DNA from: Bradyrhizobium sp. Ai1a-2
Lineage (GTDB): Bacteria; Pseudomonadota; Alphaproteobacteria; Rhizobiales; Xanthobacteraceae
Reading direction: 5' to 3'
DNA: 64,000 nucleotides
NCBI RefSeq assembly: GCF_000426245.1
Contig: NZ_AUEZ01000013.1
Location: 1-64,000, forward strand
In this document: piece after piece, positions 26,542 to 34,798 of the stretch
Layout of the letters: the number at the start of each line of letters is the position of its first letter
Position numbering within the stretch: position 1 is the first letter of the stretch
Notes under the pieces: generated by a model
The model's database searches: none
What the model was told of the DNA's origin: nothing
What the model saw: only the letters and a program-made list of their open reading frames with translations
Translations under genes and position numbers: made by a program

Positions 26542-28017
26542 TCAGTGAACGCTGAGAACAGGGGCGATCGGTAGAAAGGTGAGAAGCAGGAACAGTGGTA
26601 TCAACACTGCACTGGCCCACACAAGATAGCCGAAGAAGCCCGGCATCTGGATGCCGCGTTCGCGGGCAATCGCCGCAACCATGAAATTCGGCGCGTTTCC
26701 GATATAGGTCAGCGCGCCCATGTAGACGGCCCCCATGGAGATCGCAGCCAGCGTCCCCGACAATTCACCCATCAATCGCTGCGGATCGCCGCCGGCAAGC
26801 TCGAAGAACAGCAGGTAGGTCGGCGCATTGTCGAGGAACGCCGACATCATGCCGGTGAACCAGAAATACGGGACCTCGCGCGGCGCGCCGTTCGGCTCGG
26901 TGACGGCCGACAACAGCCACGCGAAGGAGCCCTCGGGTCCGGCATTGAGCATCGCAATCACCGGAATGATCGCGGTGAAAATAGCGGCGAACAGCTTGGC
27001 AACTTCCCGGATCGGCTCCCAGCTAAAGCCGTTGGCCTCGCGATGTTCGTCCGGAGTGAGCCAGAGCGACAGCCCCGCGATTACCACCATGAGCGCGTCC
27101 CGCACCAGATTCTGCAGCTCGAGTTTTGTCCCCAGAACATCAAAGACGATGCCGGGCCGCCAGATCGCCGACATCAAGATGCTGGCGATGGCGATGGCGA
27201 TCAGCGGCACGTTCAGGACGCCGCGGATCCTGATCGGCTCGGAAGCTTCGGAAGCTCTCGGCATGGGCTCGCGACGAGAACGCCAGAAGTCCAGCGCGAT
27301 AAAGATCAGGAGCAGCAGCCCCGCAACGATTGTGGTCTGCAGCCAGAGATTCCGCGCCGGCCAGAAGAAGTCGACGCCGTGCAGGAAGCCGACGAGCAAC
27401 GGCGGGTCGCCGAGCGGGCTGAGCGCTCCACCGACATTGGCGACCAGAATGATGAAGAAGACGATGACATGGGCGTGGTGCGGCCGCGCCAGATTGGCGC
27501 GGATCAGCGGGCGGATCAGGATCATCGCGGCGCCCGTGGTACCGACGATGCTCGCCATCGCGGTGCCGAGCGCAAGAATGGCGGTGTTGGTCCACAGCGT
27601 GCCCTTCAAGTCCCCGCTCACCACGATGCCGCCCGCCACGGTATAGAGCGTGAACAGGAACACCATGAAGCTGAGATATTCGCCGAGCATCGCATGCACG
27701 AAGCTCGTGAGCATGGGCCCGCTCCCGGCAAACCACGCCAGCGAAGCAAGGGTAAGTATCGACCACGCTGCGGCGATCTTGCCGTAGTGATGGTGCCAGA
27801 ACTTTGGAAACAGCAGCGGCCCGAGCGCAATCGACAGCAACAGGCCGGCGAAAGGCAGCGCAAACGGCCATTGCATCGCCGCACCGTCAAGCCCGGTCGC
27901 GGCGTGCGCGTGCTGCGGCAGGATGACCAGCATCAATGCCGCGACCAAGAGGCCCCACACTTTCGATCCGTGCCTATGAGCCGCCAATGAACTGCCTTGC
28001 CGCTTCGATCGCGCCAT
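26542..28017 (-). CDS. NhaD-type sodium/proton antiporter
   Basis: A 491-residue polytopic membrane protein of the ion transporter superfamily, NhaD-like. The N-terminus looks like a cleavable signal (LLVAALMLVILPQHAHAATG), as known for NhaD antiporters. Conserved-looking segments are IVGTTGAAMILIRPLIRAN, NVGGALSPLGDPPLLVGFLH and LDNAPTYLLFFELAGGD. It probably exchanges Na+ (or Li+) for H+. Start choice is difficult: ATG 28017 overlaps the upstream hydrolase gene by 44 nt, whereas GTG 27960 would give a direct signal peptide with no overlap. It belongs to the ion/redox cluster with chaA and pnt. Confidence 0.85.
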   Translation of the reverse strand: MARSKRQGSSLAAHRHGSKVWGLLVAALMLVILPQHAHAATGLDGAAMQWPFALPFAGLLLSIALGPLLFPKFWHHHYGKIAAAWSILTLASLAWFAGSGPMLTSFVHAMLGEYLSFMVFLFTLYTVAGGIVVSGDLKGTLWTNTAILALGTAMASIVGTTGAAMILIRPLIRANLARPHHAHVIVFFIILVANVGGALSPLGDPPLLVGFLHGVDFFWPARNLWLQTTIVAGLLLLIFIALDFWRSRREPMPRASEASEPIRIRGVLNVPLIAIAIASILMSAIWRPGIVFDVLGTKLELQNLVRDALMVVIAGLSLWLTPDEHREANGFSWEPIREVAKLFAAIFTAIIPVIAMLNAGPEGSFAWLLSAVTEPNGAPREVPYFWFTGMMSAFLDNAPTYLLFFELAGGDPQRLMGELSGTLAAISMGAVYMGALTYIGNAPNFMVAAIARERGIQMPGFFGYLVWASAVLIPLFLLLTFLPIAPVLSVH

Positions 28018-28774
28018 AGTCGTCCAGATTGTCATGCCCGCCGCCGGGAAAACGGACAAGCTGTTTCGGCTCGCGGGCCAGCGCGAACAGCCGCTCGCCG
28101 AAGATGATCGGAATCACGGGATCGTCGGTGCCGTGCATGACGAGCAGCGGAGCCTTGACGTGCGCAATGCGCTCGTCGGAGCGAAACTGATCGCGCATCA
28201 GCCAACGCACCGGCACCAGCGGGAACGCCGCACCAGCAATGTCGACCGCCGAGGTATAGGGCGCCTCCAGGATCAACTTGCCGATCGGTTGTTCGGAGGC
28301 CAGCGCGACCGCAACGCCGGTGCCGAGCGAAAATCCCCAGGCGACGATTCGTTCCGCGGCATAGTGCGCCGTGGTGAAGGCGTAAGCTGCCGCAGCGTCC
28401 TGCAGGATGCCGCGCTCGCTCGGATATCCGCTCGAACCGGCGTAAGCGCGGTAGGAGAGCGCAACCAGGCCGGTACCGTCAGACGTCATGGCGCGGAAAC
28501 GGCTGACTCGTCCGGCGAGAAAATCGCCATTGCCGGGAAAGAACAGAATTACGGGGTGGCCGGGCTTTGCCGGCACGTGCCAGACGATGACCCTCTCGCC
28601 ATCGCCGGTAGTGAGCACATGTTCTTCGGCTTCAGGAAAGCCGGCCGCTTGCGGTGAAGTTCGCTCCCGCGTCGGAATCGGAAACAGCATCGCGCGCTGC
28701 TTGAAGAACAGCAGCGCGAGCGCTCCGAGATAGCCGACGGCAGCGAGGATCAGGAGCCATTTCAGGACGAGCAT
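27974..28774 (-). CDS. Alpha/beta hydrolase, membrane-anchored
   Basis: A 266-residue alpha/beta hydrolase with one N-terminal membrane helix (WLLILAAVGYLGALALLFF). The nucleophile elbow is WGFSLGTGVAVA (Ser), the acid is in LVMHGTDDPVIP, and the His is in FPGGGHDNLDDYG, so the triad is complete. The PVILFFPGNGDFLAGR segment forms the oxyanion region. It resembles the BEM46/YhfT-like serine hydrolases; the substrate is unknown. ATG 28774 is chosen over TTG 28786. It starts 18 nt after pntB, suggesting co-transcription, and its 3' end overlaps the NhaD-like gene. Confidence 0.82.
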   Translation of the reverse strand: MLVLKWLLILAAVGYLGALALLFFKQRAMLFPIPTRERTSPQAAGFPEAEEHVLTTGDGERVIVWHVPAKPGHPVILFFPGNGDFLAGRVSRFRAMTSDGTGLVALSYRAYAGSSGYPSERGILQDAAAAYAFTTAHYAAERIVAWGFSLGTGVAVALASEQPIGKLILEAPYTSAVDIAGAAFPLVPVRWLMRDQFRSDERIAHVKAPLLVMHGTDDPVIPIIFGERLFALAREPKQLVRFPGGGHDNLDDYGAIEAARQFIGGS

Positions 28775-28792
28775 CGCTGCCCGCAAACGGCC

Positions 28793-30190
28793 TCACATCG
28801 CCTTGACGATACTCTCGGTCACCTTCTTGGCATCGCCGAGCAGCATCATGGTGTTGTCGCGATAGAACAGCGGATTGTCGATGCCGGCATAGCCCGAGGC
28901 AAGCGAGCGCTTGATGAACATCACCGTGCCGGCCTTCCAGACCTGCAGCACCGGCATGCCGTAGATCGGTGAGGTCTTATCCTCTTCGGCGGCCGGGTTG
29001 GTGACATCGTTGGCGCCGATCACGAAGGCAACGTCGGCCTGGGCGAATTCGGAGTTGATGTCCTCCAGTTCGAACACCTCGTCGTAGGGCACGTTGGCTT
29101 CGGCCAGCAGCACGTTCATATGGCCGGGCATGCGGCCCGCGACCGGGTGGATCGCGTACTTCACCTCGACGCCTTCCTTCTTGAGGATGTCGGCCATTTC
29201 GCGCAGCGCGTGCTGGGCCTGCGCCACCGCCATGCCGTAGCCGGGCACGATGATGACCTTCGAGGCGTTCTTCATGATGAAGGCGGCATCATCGGCAGAA
29301 CCGAGCTTGGCCGGCTTCTGCTCGCCGGTTCCGCCGCCCGCCGCCGCCGTCTCGCCGCCGAAGCCACCGAGGATGACCGAGATGAAGGACCGGTTCATCG
29401 CGTGGCACATGATGTAGGACAGGATCGCGCCGGAGGAGCCGACCAGCGCGCCGGTGATGATCAGCGCCGAATTGCCGAGCGTGAAGCCGATGCCCGCCGC
29501 GGCCCAGCCGGAATAGGAGTTCAGCATCGAGATCACGACCGGCATGTCGGCGCCGCCGATCGGGATGATCATGAGTACGCCGAGCGCCAGCGCAATGATG
29601 GTGATCAGCCAGAAGTCGACCGCGCTGCCCGACAACACGAGGCCGACGATGAAGAACACCAGCGCCAGGGCGAGCGCGATGTTGATGAGGTGGCGGAACG
29701 GCAGGATGATCGGCGCCCCGCTCATCCGCGCCGAGAGTTTCAGGAACGCGATCACCGAGCCGGTGAAGGTCAGCGCGCCGATGGCGACGCCGAGCGACAT
29801 CTCGATCAGGCTCTGGGTGTGGATGTTGCCGGGCGTGCCGATGTCGAACGCCTCGGGCGCATAGAATGCGCCGGCGGCGACCAGCACTGCGGCCATGCCG
29901 ACCAGCGAGTGGAACGCGGCGACCAGTTCGGGCATCGAGGTCATCGGCACCCGCCGCGCGATGACGGCGCCGACGGAACCGCCAATGGCGACACCGAGCA
30001 CGACCAGCAGCCAGGCGACGCCGTCCGCCGGCGGATGACTCGCGAGCGTGGTGGCGATCGCGATCGCCATGCCGATCATGCCGAACAGGTTGCCCTGGCG
30101 CGAGGTGGCGGGGCTGGACAGCCCCCTCAGCGACAGGATGAACAGCACACCTGCCACGAGATACAACAATGCAGAGAGATTGGCGTTCAT
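28793..30190 (-). CDS. pntB: NAD(P) transhydrogenase subunit beta PntB
   Basis: A 465-residue subunit of the proton-translocating transhydrogenase, which uses the proton gradient to reduce NADP+ with NADH. The N-terminal two thirds form about nine helices. The C-terminal domain III binds NADP(H) through VIIVPGYGMAVAQAQHAL and VAGRMPGHMNVLLAEANVPY. The IGANDVTNPAAEEDKTSPIY segment is family-diagnostic. It is the last of three pnt genes and is followed at 18 nt by the alpha/beta hydrolase. Confidence 0.96.
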   Translation of the reverse strand: MNANLSALLYLVAGVLFILSLRGLSSPATSRQGNLFGMIGMAIAIATTLASHPPADGVAWLLVVLGVAIGGSVGAVIARRVPMTSMPELVAAFHSLVGMAAVLVAAGAFYAPEAFDIGTPGNIHTQSLIEMSLGVAIGALTFTGSVIAFLKLSARMSGAPIILPFRHLINIALALALVFFIVGLVLSGSAVDFWLITIIALALGVLMIIPIGGADMPVVISMLNSYSGWAAAGIGFTLGNSALIITGALVGSSGAILSYIMCHAMNRSFISVILGGFGGETAAAGGGTGEQKPAKLGSADDAAFIMKNASKVIIVPGYGMAVAQAQHALREMADILKKEGVEVKYAIHPVAGRMPGHMNVLLAEANVPYDEVFELEDINSEFAQADVAFVIGANDVTNPAAEEDKTSPIYGMPVLQVWKAGTVMFIKRSLASGYAGIDNPLFYRDNTMMLLGDAKKVTESIVKAM

Positions 30191-30226
30191 CTCAGGTCCC
30201 CGTTTGCCTCTTCCCCGAGGTGGCGC

Positions 30227-30544
30227 TTACTTGGCTTTCTTCTTGTACATCGCCAGCATGCGCTGGGTGACAAGGAAGCCGCCGAAGATGTTCACGCAGG
30301 CGAAGATCAGCGCGATGAAGCCGAAGCCGCGCGCCCAGCCCGAACCGCTCGAGATCATGCCGACGCCGACCGCGAGCAGCGCGCCGACCACGATCACCGA
30401 GGAGATCGCGTTGGTGACGCTCATCAGCGGCGTATGCAGCGCGGGGGTCACCGACCACACCACGAAATAGCCGACGAACACGGCAAGCACGAAAATGGAA
30501 AGCCGGAACACGAAGGGATCGACGGCCTGCGCGATATGCTCCAT
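30227..30544 (-). CDS. pntAB: NAD(P) transhydrogenase subunit alpha part 2
   Basis: A 105-residue membrane subunit, corresponding to the C-terminal helices of the fused E. coli PntA. Three helices are visible ([33 protein letters not shown] and [20 protein letters not shown]). A three-gene arrangement of the enzyme is normal in alphaproteobacteria. The ATG follows AAGGAGAG. It lies 11 nt after pntAA and 36 nt before pntB. Confidence 0.94.
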   Translation of the reverse strand: MEHIAQAVDPFVFRLSIFVLAVFVGYFVVWSVTPALHTPLMSVTNAISSVIVVGALLAVGVGMISSGSGWARGFGFIALIFACVNIFGGFLVTQRMLAMYKKKAK

Positions 30545-30555
30545 GGCTTCTCTCC

Positions 30556-31683
30556 TTAAGCTTTCGGCTGGAAGTTCGGATGGATGACTGCGCCATCCTT
30601 GGTCAGCGCGGTGGCTTTCACCAGTTCGTCATCCCAATTGACGGCAAGCGCCTTGTTCGCCTTGTCGACCAGCGTCTCGATGAAGGCGAGCAGGTTTCGG
30701 GCATAGAGACCCGAGGCGGAGGCCGCGACACGGCCGGCGACATTGGTGTAGCCGACGATCTTGATGCCATCGATGTCGACGACCTCACCCGCCTTCGCGC
30801 CCTCGACATTGCCGCCGCGTTCCACGGCGAGATCGACCAGCACCGAACCGGGCCGCATCGACTTGACCATGTCCGAGGAGACGAGCCTGGGCGCCGGGCG
30901 ACCGGGGATCAGCGCCGTCGTGATCACGACGTCCTGCTTCTTGATGTGCTCGGCGGTGAGCGCGGCCTGCTTGTCCTGGTACTCCTTGGACATTTCCTTG
31001 GCGTAGCCGCCCGCGGTCTGCGCGTTCTTGAACTCCTCGTCCTCGACCGCGAGGAATTTGGCGCCAAGGCTCTCCACCTGCTCTTTCGTCGCCGGACGCA
31101 CGTCGGTCGCGGTGACGATGGCCCCTAACCGGCGCGCGGTCGCGATCGCCTGCAGGCCGGCGACGCCGACGCCCATCACGAACACTTTCGCGGCCGGAAC
31201 CGTGCCGGCCGCGGTCATCATCATCGGAAAGGCGCGGCCGAAGGCTTCGGCGCCCTCGATCACCGCACGATAGCCGGCGAGGTTCGCCTGCGAGGACAAG
31301 ACGTCCATCACCTGCGCGCGGGTGATGCGCGGCATCAATTCCATCGCAAAGGCCGAAATGCCGGCATCCGCCATCGTTTTCAGCGCAGCATCATTGCCGT
31401 AGGGATCCATGATGGCGATGACGAGCGCGCCGCGCTTGTATTTGGAGAGCTCGGACGCCTCCGGCCGCTTCACCTTGATGACGATGTCGGCATCCTTCAC
31501 CGCATCCGCGCTGACCGTGGCGCCCACAGCGGTGAATTCCGAATCCGGCAAGCCCGACTTGATGCCGGCGCCCGGCTCAACCGCGACCTCGACGCCGAGC
31601 GCCTTGAATTTCTTGATGGTGTCGGGGGACGCGGCGACCCGCGGCTCGGACGGGTCGATTTCCTTGGCAACGGCAATCTTCAT
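30556..31683 (-). CDS. pntAA: NAD(P) transhydrogenase subunit alpha part 1
   Basis: A 375-residue soluble domain I subunit that binds NAD(H). The N-terminal [20 protein letters not shown] is typical; the Rossmann site reads [20 protein letters not shown] with the ATDVRP acidic end; and [20 protein letters not shown] is conserved in the family. ATG 31683 follows GGAGG; the frame extends to 31716 without support. It is the first pnt gene. The short aa3-oxidase subunit IV gene lies 136 bp upstream on the same strand. Confidence 0.95.
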   Translation of the reverse strand: MKIAVAKEIDPSEPRVAASPDTIKKFKALGVEVAVEPGAGIKSGLPDSEFTAVGATVSADAVKDADIVIKVKRPEASELSKYKRGALVIAIMDPYGNDAALKTMADAGISAFAMELMPRITRAQVMDVLSSQANLAGYRAVIEGAEAFGRAFPMMMTAAGTVPAAKVFVMGVGVAGLQAIATARRLGAIVTATDVRPATKEQVESLGAKFLAVEDEEFKNAQTAGGYAKEMSKEYQDKQAALTAEHIKKQDVVITTALIPGRPAPRLVSSDMVKSMRPGSVLVDLAVERGGNVEGAKAGEVVDIDGIKIVGYTNVAGRVAASASGLYARNLLAFIETLVDKANKALAVNWDDELVKATALTKDGAVIHPNFQPKA

Positions 31684-31819
31684 AAGGCCTCCGGCGGCGC
31701 GGGACAGCGCACGCAAGCAAACTTAGCGTTACTCCCGCAACGTTGGATACCGGTTTTGGGACCGGTTTGAATGCATTTTTTGTGAGCGCCGCCGGGATTG
31801 GCGGCGCGGCCGGCGAGGA

Positions 31820-31972
31820 TCAGACCAGAAAGAAGGCCATCAGGATGAGGATGGTGGCGACAGCCGCCGTGCCGTATTTGACCAGCATGATGAAGCCTTC
31901 ATAGGTCCGCTCATGCTCGATGTAGTCGTTGCCGTCGGCGGTGGTGTAAGCCACCTCGCTATGGTCTGCCAT
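31820..31972 (-). CDS. aa3-type cytochrome c oxidase subunit IV
   Basis: A 50-residue protein from a frame easily missed because of its size. The polar start MADHSEVAYTTADGNDYIEH and a single membrane helix (AAVATILILMAFFLV) match the small alphaproteobacterial subunit IV that binds the side of the aa3 oxidase (COX4_pro_2 type). The ATG follows an AAGG site and the frame closes with TGA. Its position near the pnt genes rather than beside coxBAC is typical of Bradyrhizobium relatives, from general knowledge. The region between it and pntAA contains a GC-rich hairpin (31786-31807). Confidence 0.85.
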   Translation of the reverse strand: MADHSEVAYTTADGNDYIEHERTYEGFIMLVKYGTAAVATILILMAFFLV

Positions 31973-32054
31973 CCTTGTCCCCAGTCATAAAGTCTAATTC
32001 TGCCGTGCCATAGCGCAAACCGGATGACAGGGCAACGCCACCTTGCCTATCGCC

Positions 32055-32441
32055 TCATTCGGAAGGCCAATTATCCCGGATCCAGCGGGTGAGGCCATCT
32101 TCGTCGACCTCGCCTGAGGCGAGGTCGACGATCATGGCAGCGGCCTCGGCCTCCGGCACATCGAAATCGATGTCGTTGACGCCGAGGAACGTGTACAGCG
32201 CAAGCAGCGAGGTACGCGTATTGCCGTCAACAAATGGATGGTTATGCGCAATGCCGAACGCATAGGCTGCCGCCAAGTCGGCCAGTTCGGCGTGCTCGTA
32301 CGACCATTTGTTTCTTCGCCGGTCCAGTGCAGACTCCAGCATGCCTTCGTCCCGCAGGCCGCCTGCCCCGCCATGGATCGCGAGTTGTTCGTCGTGGATC
32401 GCTTCGATCATTTGGCGGGTGAGCCAGAACGGCTCACTCAT
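32055..32441 (-). CDS. doc: Doc-type Fic toxin
   Basis: A 128-residue death-on-curing protein. The Fic motif is HPFVDGNTRT (about residues 68-77), matching the Doc consensus with catalytic His and the Asp-Gly-Asn phosphate loop. The N-terminal LTRQMIEAIHDEQLAIHGG segment is also family-typical, as is the length. Doc toxins phosphorylate EF-Tu and stop translation. The ATG overlaps the stop of the upstream AbrB-like antitoxin (ATGA, 32438-32441), as expected for a toxin-antitoxin pair. The motif is intact, so the toxin is probably functional. Confidence 0.9.
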   Translation of the reverse strand: MSEPFWLTRQMIEAIHDEQLAIHGGAGGLRDEGMLESALDRRRNKWSYEHAELADLAAAYAFGIAHNHPFVDGNTRTSLLALYTFLGVNDIDFDVPEAEAAAMIVDLASGEVDEDGLTRWIRDNWPSE

Positions 32442-32710
32442 TTGGCAAGTTCCGCCAGCGCGTTGTGATAGCGCTTCATGCCGCGCCGCGCGATTTCCAT
32501 CGCCTTCTCGAAATCCGGATCGTGTGGCGTGAGCCGGAACCCGCCGTCGGGGGTCAGGGTCGCGTAAAGTTTGTCGCCGACGCTGACCTGCATGCGCGCC
32601 ATCACATCCTTAGGCAGAATGATGCCGGAAGAATTGCCGATTTTCTTGATTTCCACCGTGGCGATCACTTGGCCGCGGGGATCAGGCGCAATCTTCGACT
32701 GGTCGTTCAT
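32438..32710 (-). CDS. AbrB/MazE-type antitoxin
   Basis: A 90-residue SpoVT/AbrB-fold protein, with the swapped-hairpin pattern ATVEIKKIGNSSGIILPKDV and MQVSVGDKLYATLTPDGG (about residues 17-57) and a C-terminal acidic/basic arm that probably covers the toxin (DFEKAMEIARRGMKRYHNAL). It is the partner of the Doc-type toxin whose ATG overlaps its stop. AbrB folds bind DNA, so it should repress its own promoter; a perfect palindrome lies directly upstream. Pairing of Doc with an AbrB-type rather than Phd-type antitoxin is the less classical arrangement. Confidence 0.88.
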   Translation of the reverse strand: MNDQSKIAPDPRGQVIATVEIKKIGNSSGIILPKDVMARMQVSVGDKLYATLTPDGGFRLTPHDPDFEKAMEIARRGMKRYHNALAELAK

Positions 32711-32722
32711 GCTACGGCTCCG

Positions 32723-32762
32723 TTATACGAACTGTATAACACGTCTTCGCATGCCGTTCAAC
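32723..32762 (-). promoter_or_regulatory. Promoter and palindromic operator of the AbrB-Doc pair
   Basis: gttatac at 32723-32729 and gtataac at 32735-32741 form a perfect 7-bp inverted repeat with a 5-nt centre, ending 13 nt before the antitoxin ATG. On the minus strand, TTGAAC (32762-32757) and TATACA (32739-32734) are spaced by 17 nt and could be the -35 and -10 boxes. A repressor on the palindrome would cover the -10. The sequence is observed; the role is inferred. Confidence 0.65.
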
Positions 32763-32784
32763 AAATGTTTTACACCCTGACCCT

Positions 32785-34662
32785 TCAGCCCATCACCTCG
32801 AGCTCGTCGATCATGCCCGAGATCACCGACAGGCCGCCGTCCCAGAATTTCGGGTCCTTGGCGTCGAGGCCGAACGGCCTGAGCAGCTCGGAATAGTGCT
32901 TGGTTCCGCCGGCTGCGAGCATGTCGAGATAGCGTTCCGCAAAGCCATCGGCGGCATGCTCGTAGACCGCGTAGAGCGAGTTCACCAGGCAGTCGCCGAA
33001 CGCATAGGCGTAGACGTAGAACGGCGAATGGATGAAATGCGGGATGTACATCCAGAAATTCTCGTAGCCGGGCTTGATTTCGATCGCCGGCCCCAGGCTC
33101 TCGGTCTGCACGGAAAGCCAGATCTGGCCGATCCGCTCGGCGGTCAGTTCGCCGTTCTTGCGCTCGGTGTGCACCGCACGCTCGAACGAATAGAACGCGA
33201 TCTGCCGCACCACGGTATTGATCATGTCCTCGACCTTGCCGGCGAGCAGCGCCTGGCGCTGCTTGACGCTCTTGGTCTCGGAGAGCAGGCGCTTGAACGT
33301 CAGCATCTCCCCGAACACGCTCGCGGTCTCCGCAAGCGTCAGGGGCGTCGGCGCCATCAGGGGGCCGTTCTTTGCCGCCAGCACCTGATGCACGCCGTGG
33401 CCGAGCTCATGGGCGAGCGTCATCACGTCGCGTGGCTTGCCCTGGTAATTCATCAGCACGTAAGGGTGTGCCGACGGCGTGGTCGGATGCGAGAAGGCGC
33501 CCGGCGCCTTGCCCGGCCTGACCGGCGCATCGATCCAGCGGTCGGTGAAGAAGCGCTCGGCGATCGCGGCCATGTCGGTGGAAAAGCCGCGATAGGCTGA
33601 CAGCACCATGCTGCGCGCCTCCGGCCAGGCAATCGTGCCGGTCGCGGCAAAGGGCAGCGGCGCATTGCGGTCCCAATGCGGCAGCTTCTTCTTTTTGAAC
33701 CAGCCCGCCTTGAGCCGGTAGTAGCGGTACGACAGTTTCGGATAGGCGGCACGCACGGACGCGACCAGCGCATCCACCACCTCGCGCTCGACGCGGTTGT
33801 TGAGATGGCGGGAATCCGCGACATCCTGGAAGCCGCGCCAGCGGTCGGAAATCTCCTTGTCCTTGGCGAGCGTGTTGGTGACCAGCGCGAAGGTGCGCTC
33901 GTTGGCCTTGAAGGTTTTCGCCAGCGCCTCCGCCGCCGCCTTGCGCTTTACGCCATCGCGGTCCTGTAGGAAGTTGAGCGTCGGCTCGATGGCGAGCTCC
34001 TTGCCGCCGACCTTGAAACGCAGACCGGCGATGGTCTGGTCGAACAGCCGGTTCCAGGCAGCATAGCCGCTCTGCGACTTCTCGTGGAAAAGCTGCTCGA
34101 TGCGATCCTCGAGTTGATATGGCTTCTCCTTGCGCAGATCCTCGATCCACGGCCGGTAGTACGCGAGGTCTTCCGCCTGCATCGCACGCTCGATCACATC
34201 ATCGTCAATGCGGTTGAGCTCGAGCGCGAAGAACAGAAGGTGGGTCGAGGCCGCCGTCAGGCGCTCTGAAACATCGCCGTAAAATTTCGTGATCGCGGGA
34301 TCGACGCTGTCGCCGGCATGGACGAGGCCGGCAAAGGAGCCCAGCCGGCCGGCGAGATCGTCGATCGCTTCATAGCGTCGCACCGCGTCCGCGAGCCACT
34401 TTCCGCCATCTTCCCGCGCCGTATGTTCCGCGAGCTTGCCCTTGTAGTCGGTCTCAAACGCGACGCAATCTGCATCCATCTTCGCAAGGTCGCGCGCGAC
34501 CTCTGGCGCGTCGATGCCGGAATAGAGATCGGCGAGATTCCATTCCGGCAACTTGCCGGTTTTACCCGCGGCCTTCTTCGCGGCGGGCTTGTTTGCAGCG
34601 GATTTGGCGGCGGCCGGCTTGCGTTGCGTTGGTTTACGGAGAGCGGAGGAGCGCGAGGTCAT
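32785..34662 (-). CDS. pepF: M3-family oligoendopeptidase F
   Basis: A 625-residue zinc metallopeptidase of the M3B (PepF) group, which cleaves short peptides in the cytoplasm. The catalytic site is TLAHELGHGVHQVL (HExxH), with the second Glu expected in LAETASVFGEM. The N-terminal 40 residues are Lys/Ala/Pro-rich and histone-like (AAAKSAANKPAAKKAAGK), before the usual start LPEWNLADLYSGID. ATG 34662 is taken; the frame begins with a TTG at 34671. It is monocistronic, transcribed toward the toxin-antitoxin pair. Confidence 0.93.
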   Translation of the reverse strand: MTSRSSALRKPTQRKPAAAKSAANKPAAKKAAGKTGKLPEWNLADLYSGIDAPEVARDLAKMDADCVAFETDYKGKLAEHTAREDGGKWLADAVRRYEAIDDLAGRLGSFAGLVHAGDSVDPAITKFYGDVSERLTAASTHLLFFALELNRIDDDVIERAMQAEDLAYYRPWIEDLRKEKPYQLEDRIEQLFHEKSQSGYAAWNRLFDQTIAGLRFKVGGKELAIEPTLNFLQDRDGVKRKAAAEALAKTFKANERTFALVTNTLAKDKEISDRWRGFQDVADSRHLNNRVEREVVDALVASVRAAYPKLSYRYYRLKAGWFKKKKLPHWDRNAPLPFAATGTIAWPEARSMVLSAYRGFSTDMAAIAERFFTDRWIDAPVRPGKAPGAFSHPTTPSAHPYVLMNYQGKPRDVMTLAHELGHGVHQVLAAKNGPLMAPTPLTLAETASVFGEMLTFKRLLSETKSVKQRQALLAGKVEDMINTVVRQIAFYSFERAVHTERKNGELTAERIGQIWLSVQTESLGPAIEIKPGYENFWMYIPHFIHSPFYVYAYAFGDCLVNSLYAVYEHAADGFAERYLDMLAAGGTKHYSELLRPFGLDAKDPKFWDGGLSVISGMIDELEVMG

Positions 34663-34798
34663 CTTGGTCAAAGCCTGTGTTCAATCGGAGATGAGGCGGC
34701 GAAATGTGCGGGGGTCGGCAACGTTTAAGAGGGCGTTAATCGGCTTCGGCGAGAGTGCCCCGATTCGAGACAAATAAGCGTAACGCCCGGGGAAAACC

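Noticed and set aside
29120..30559. 479-codon plus-strand frame
   Set aside because: It is antisense to pntB and pntAB, rich in Arg/Asp/His as expected for a shadow of a high-GC gene.
31786..31807. Hairpin gcgccgcc/ggcggcgc as a terminator of the oxidase subunit IV gene
   Set aside because: The minus-strand sequence after the stem is tcacaaaaaa, without a T-run, so it is not a standard terminator.
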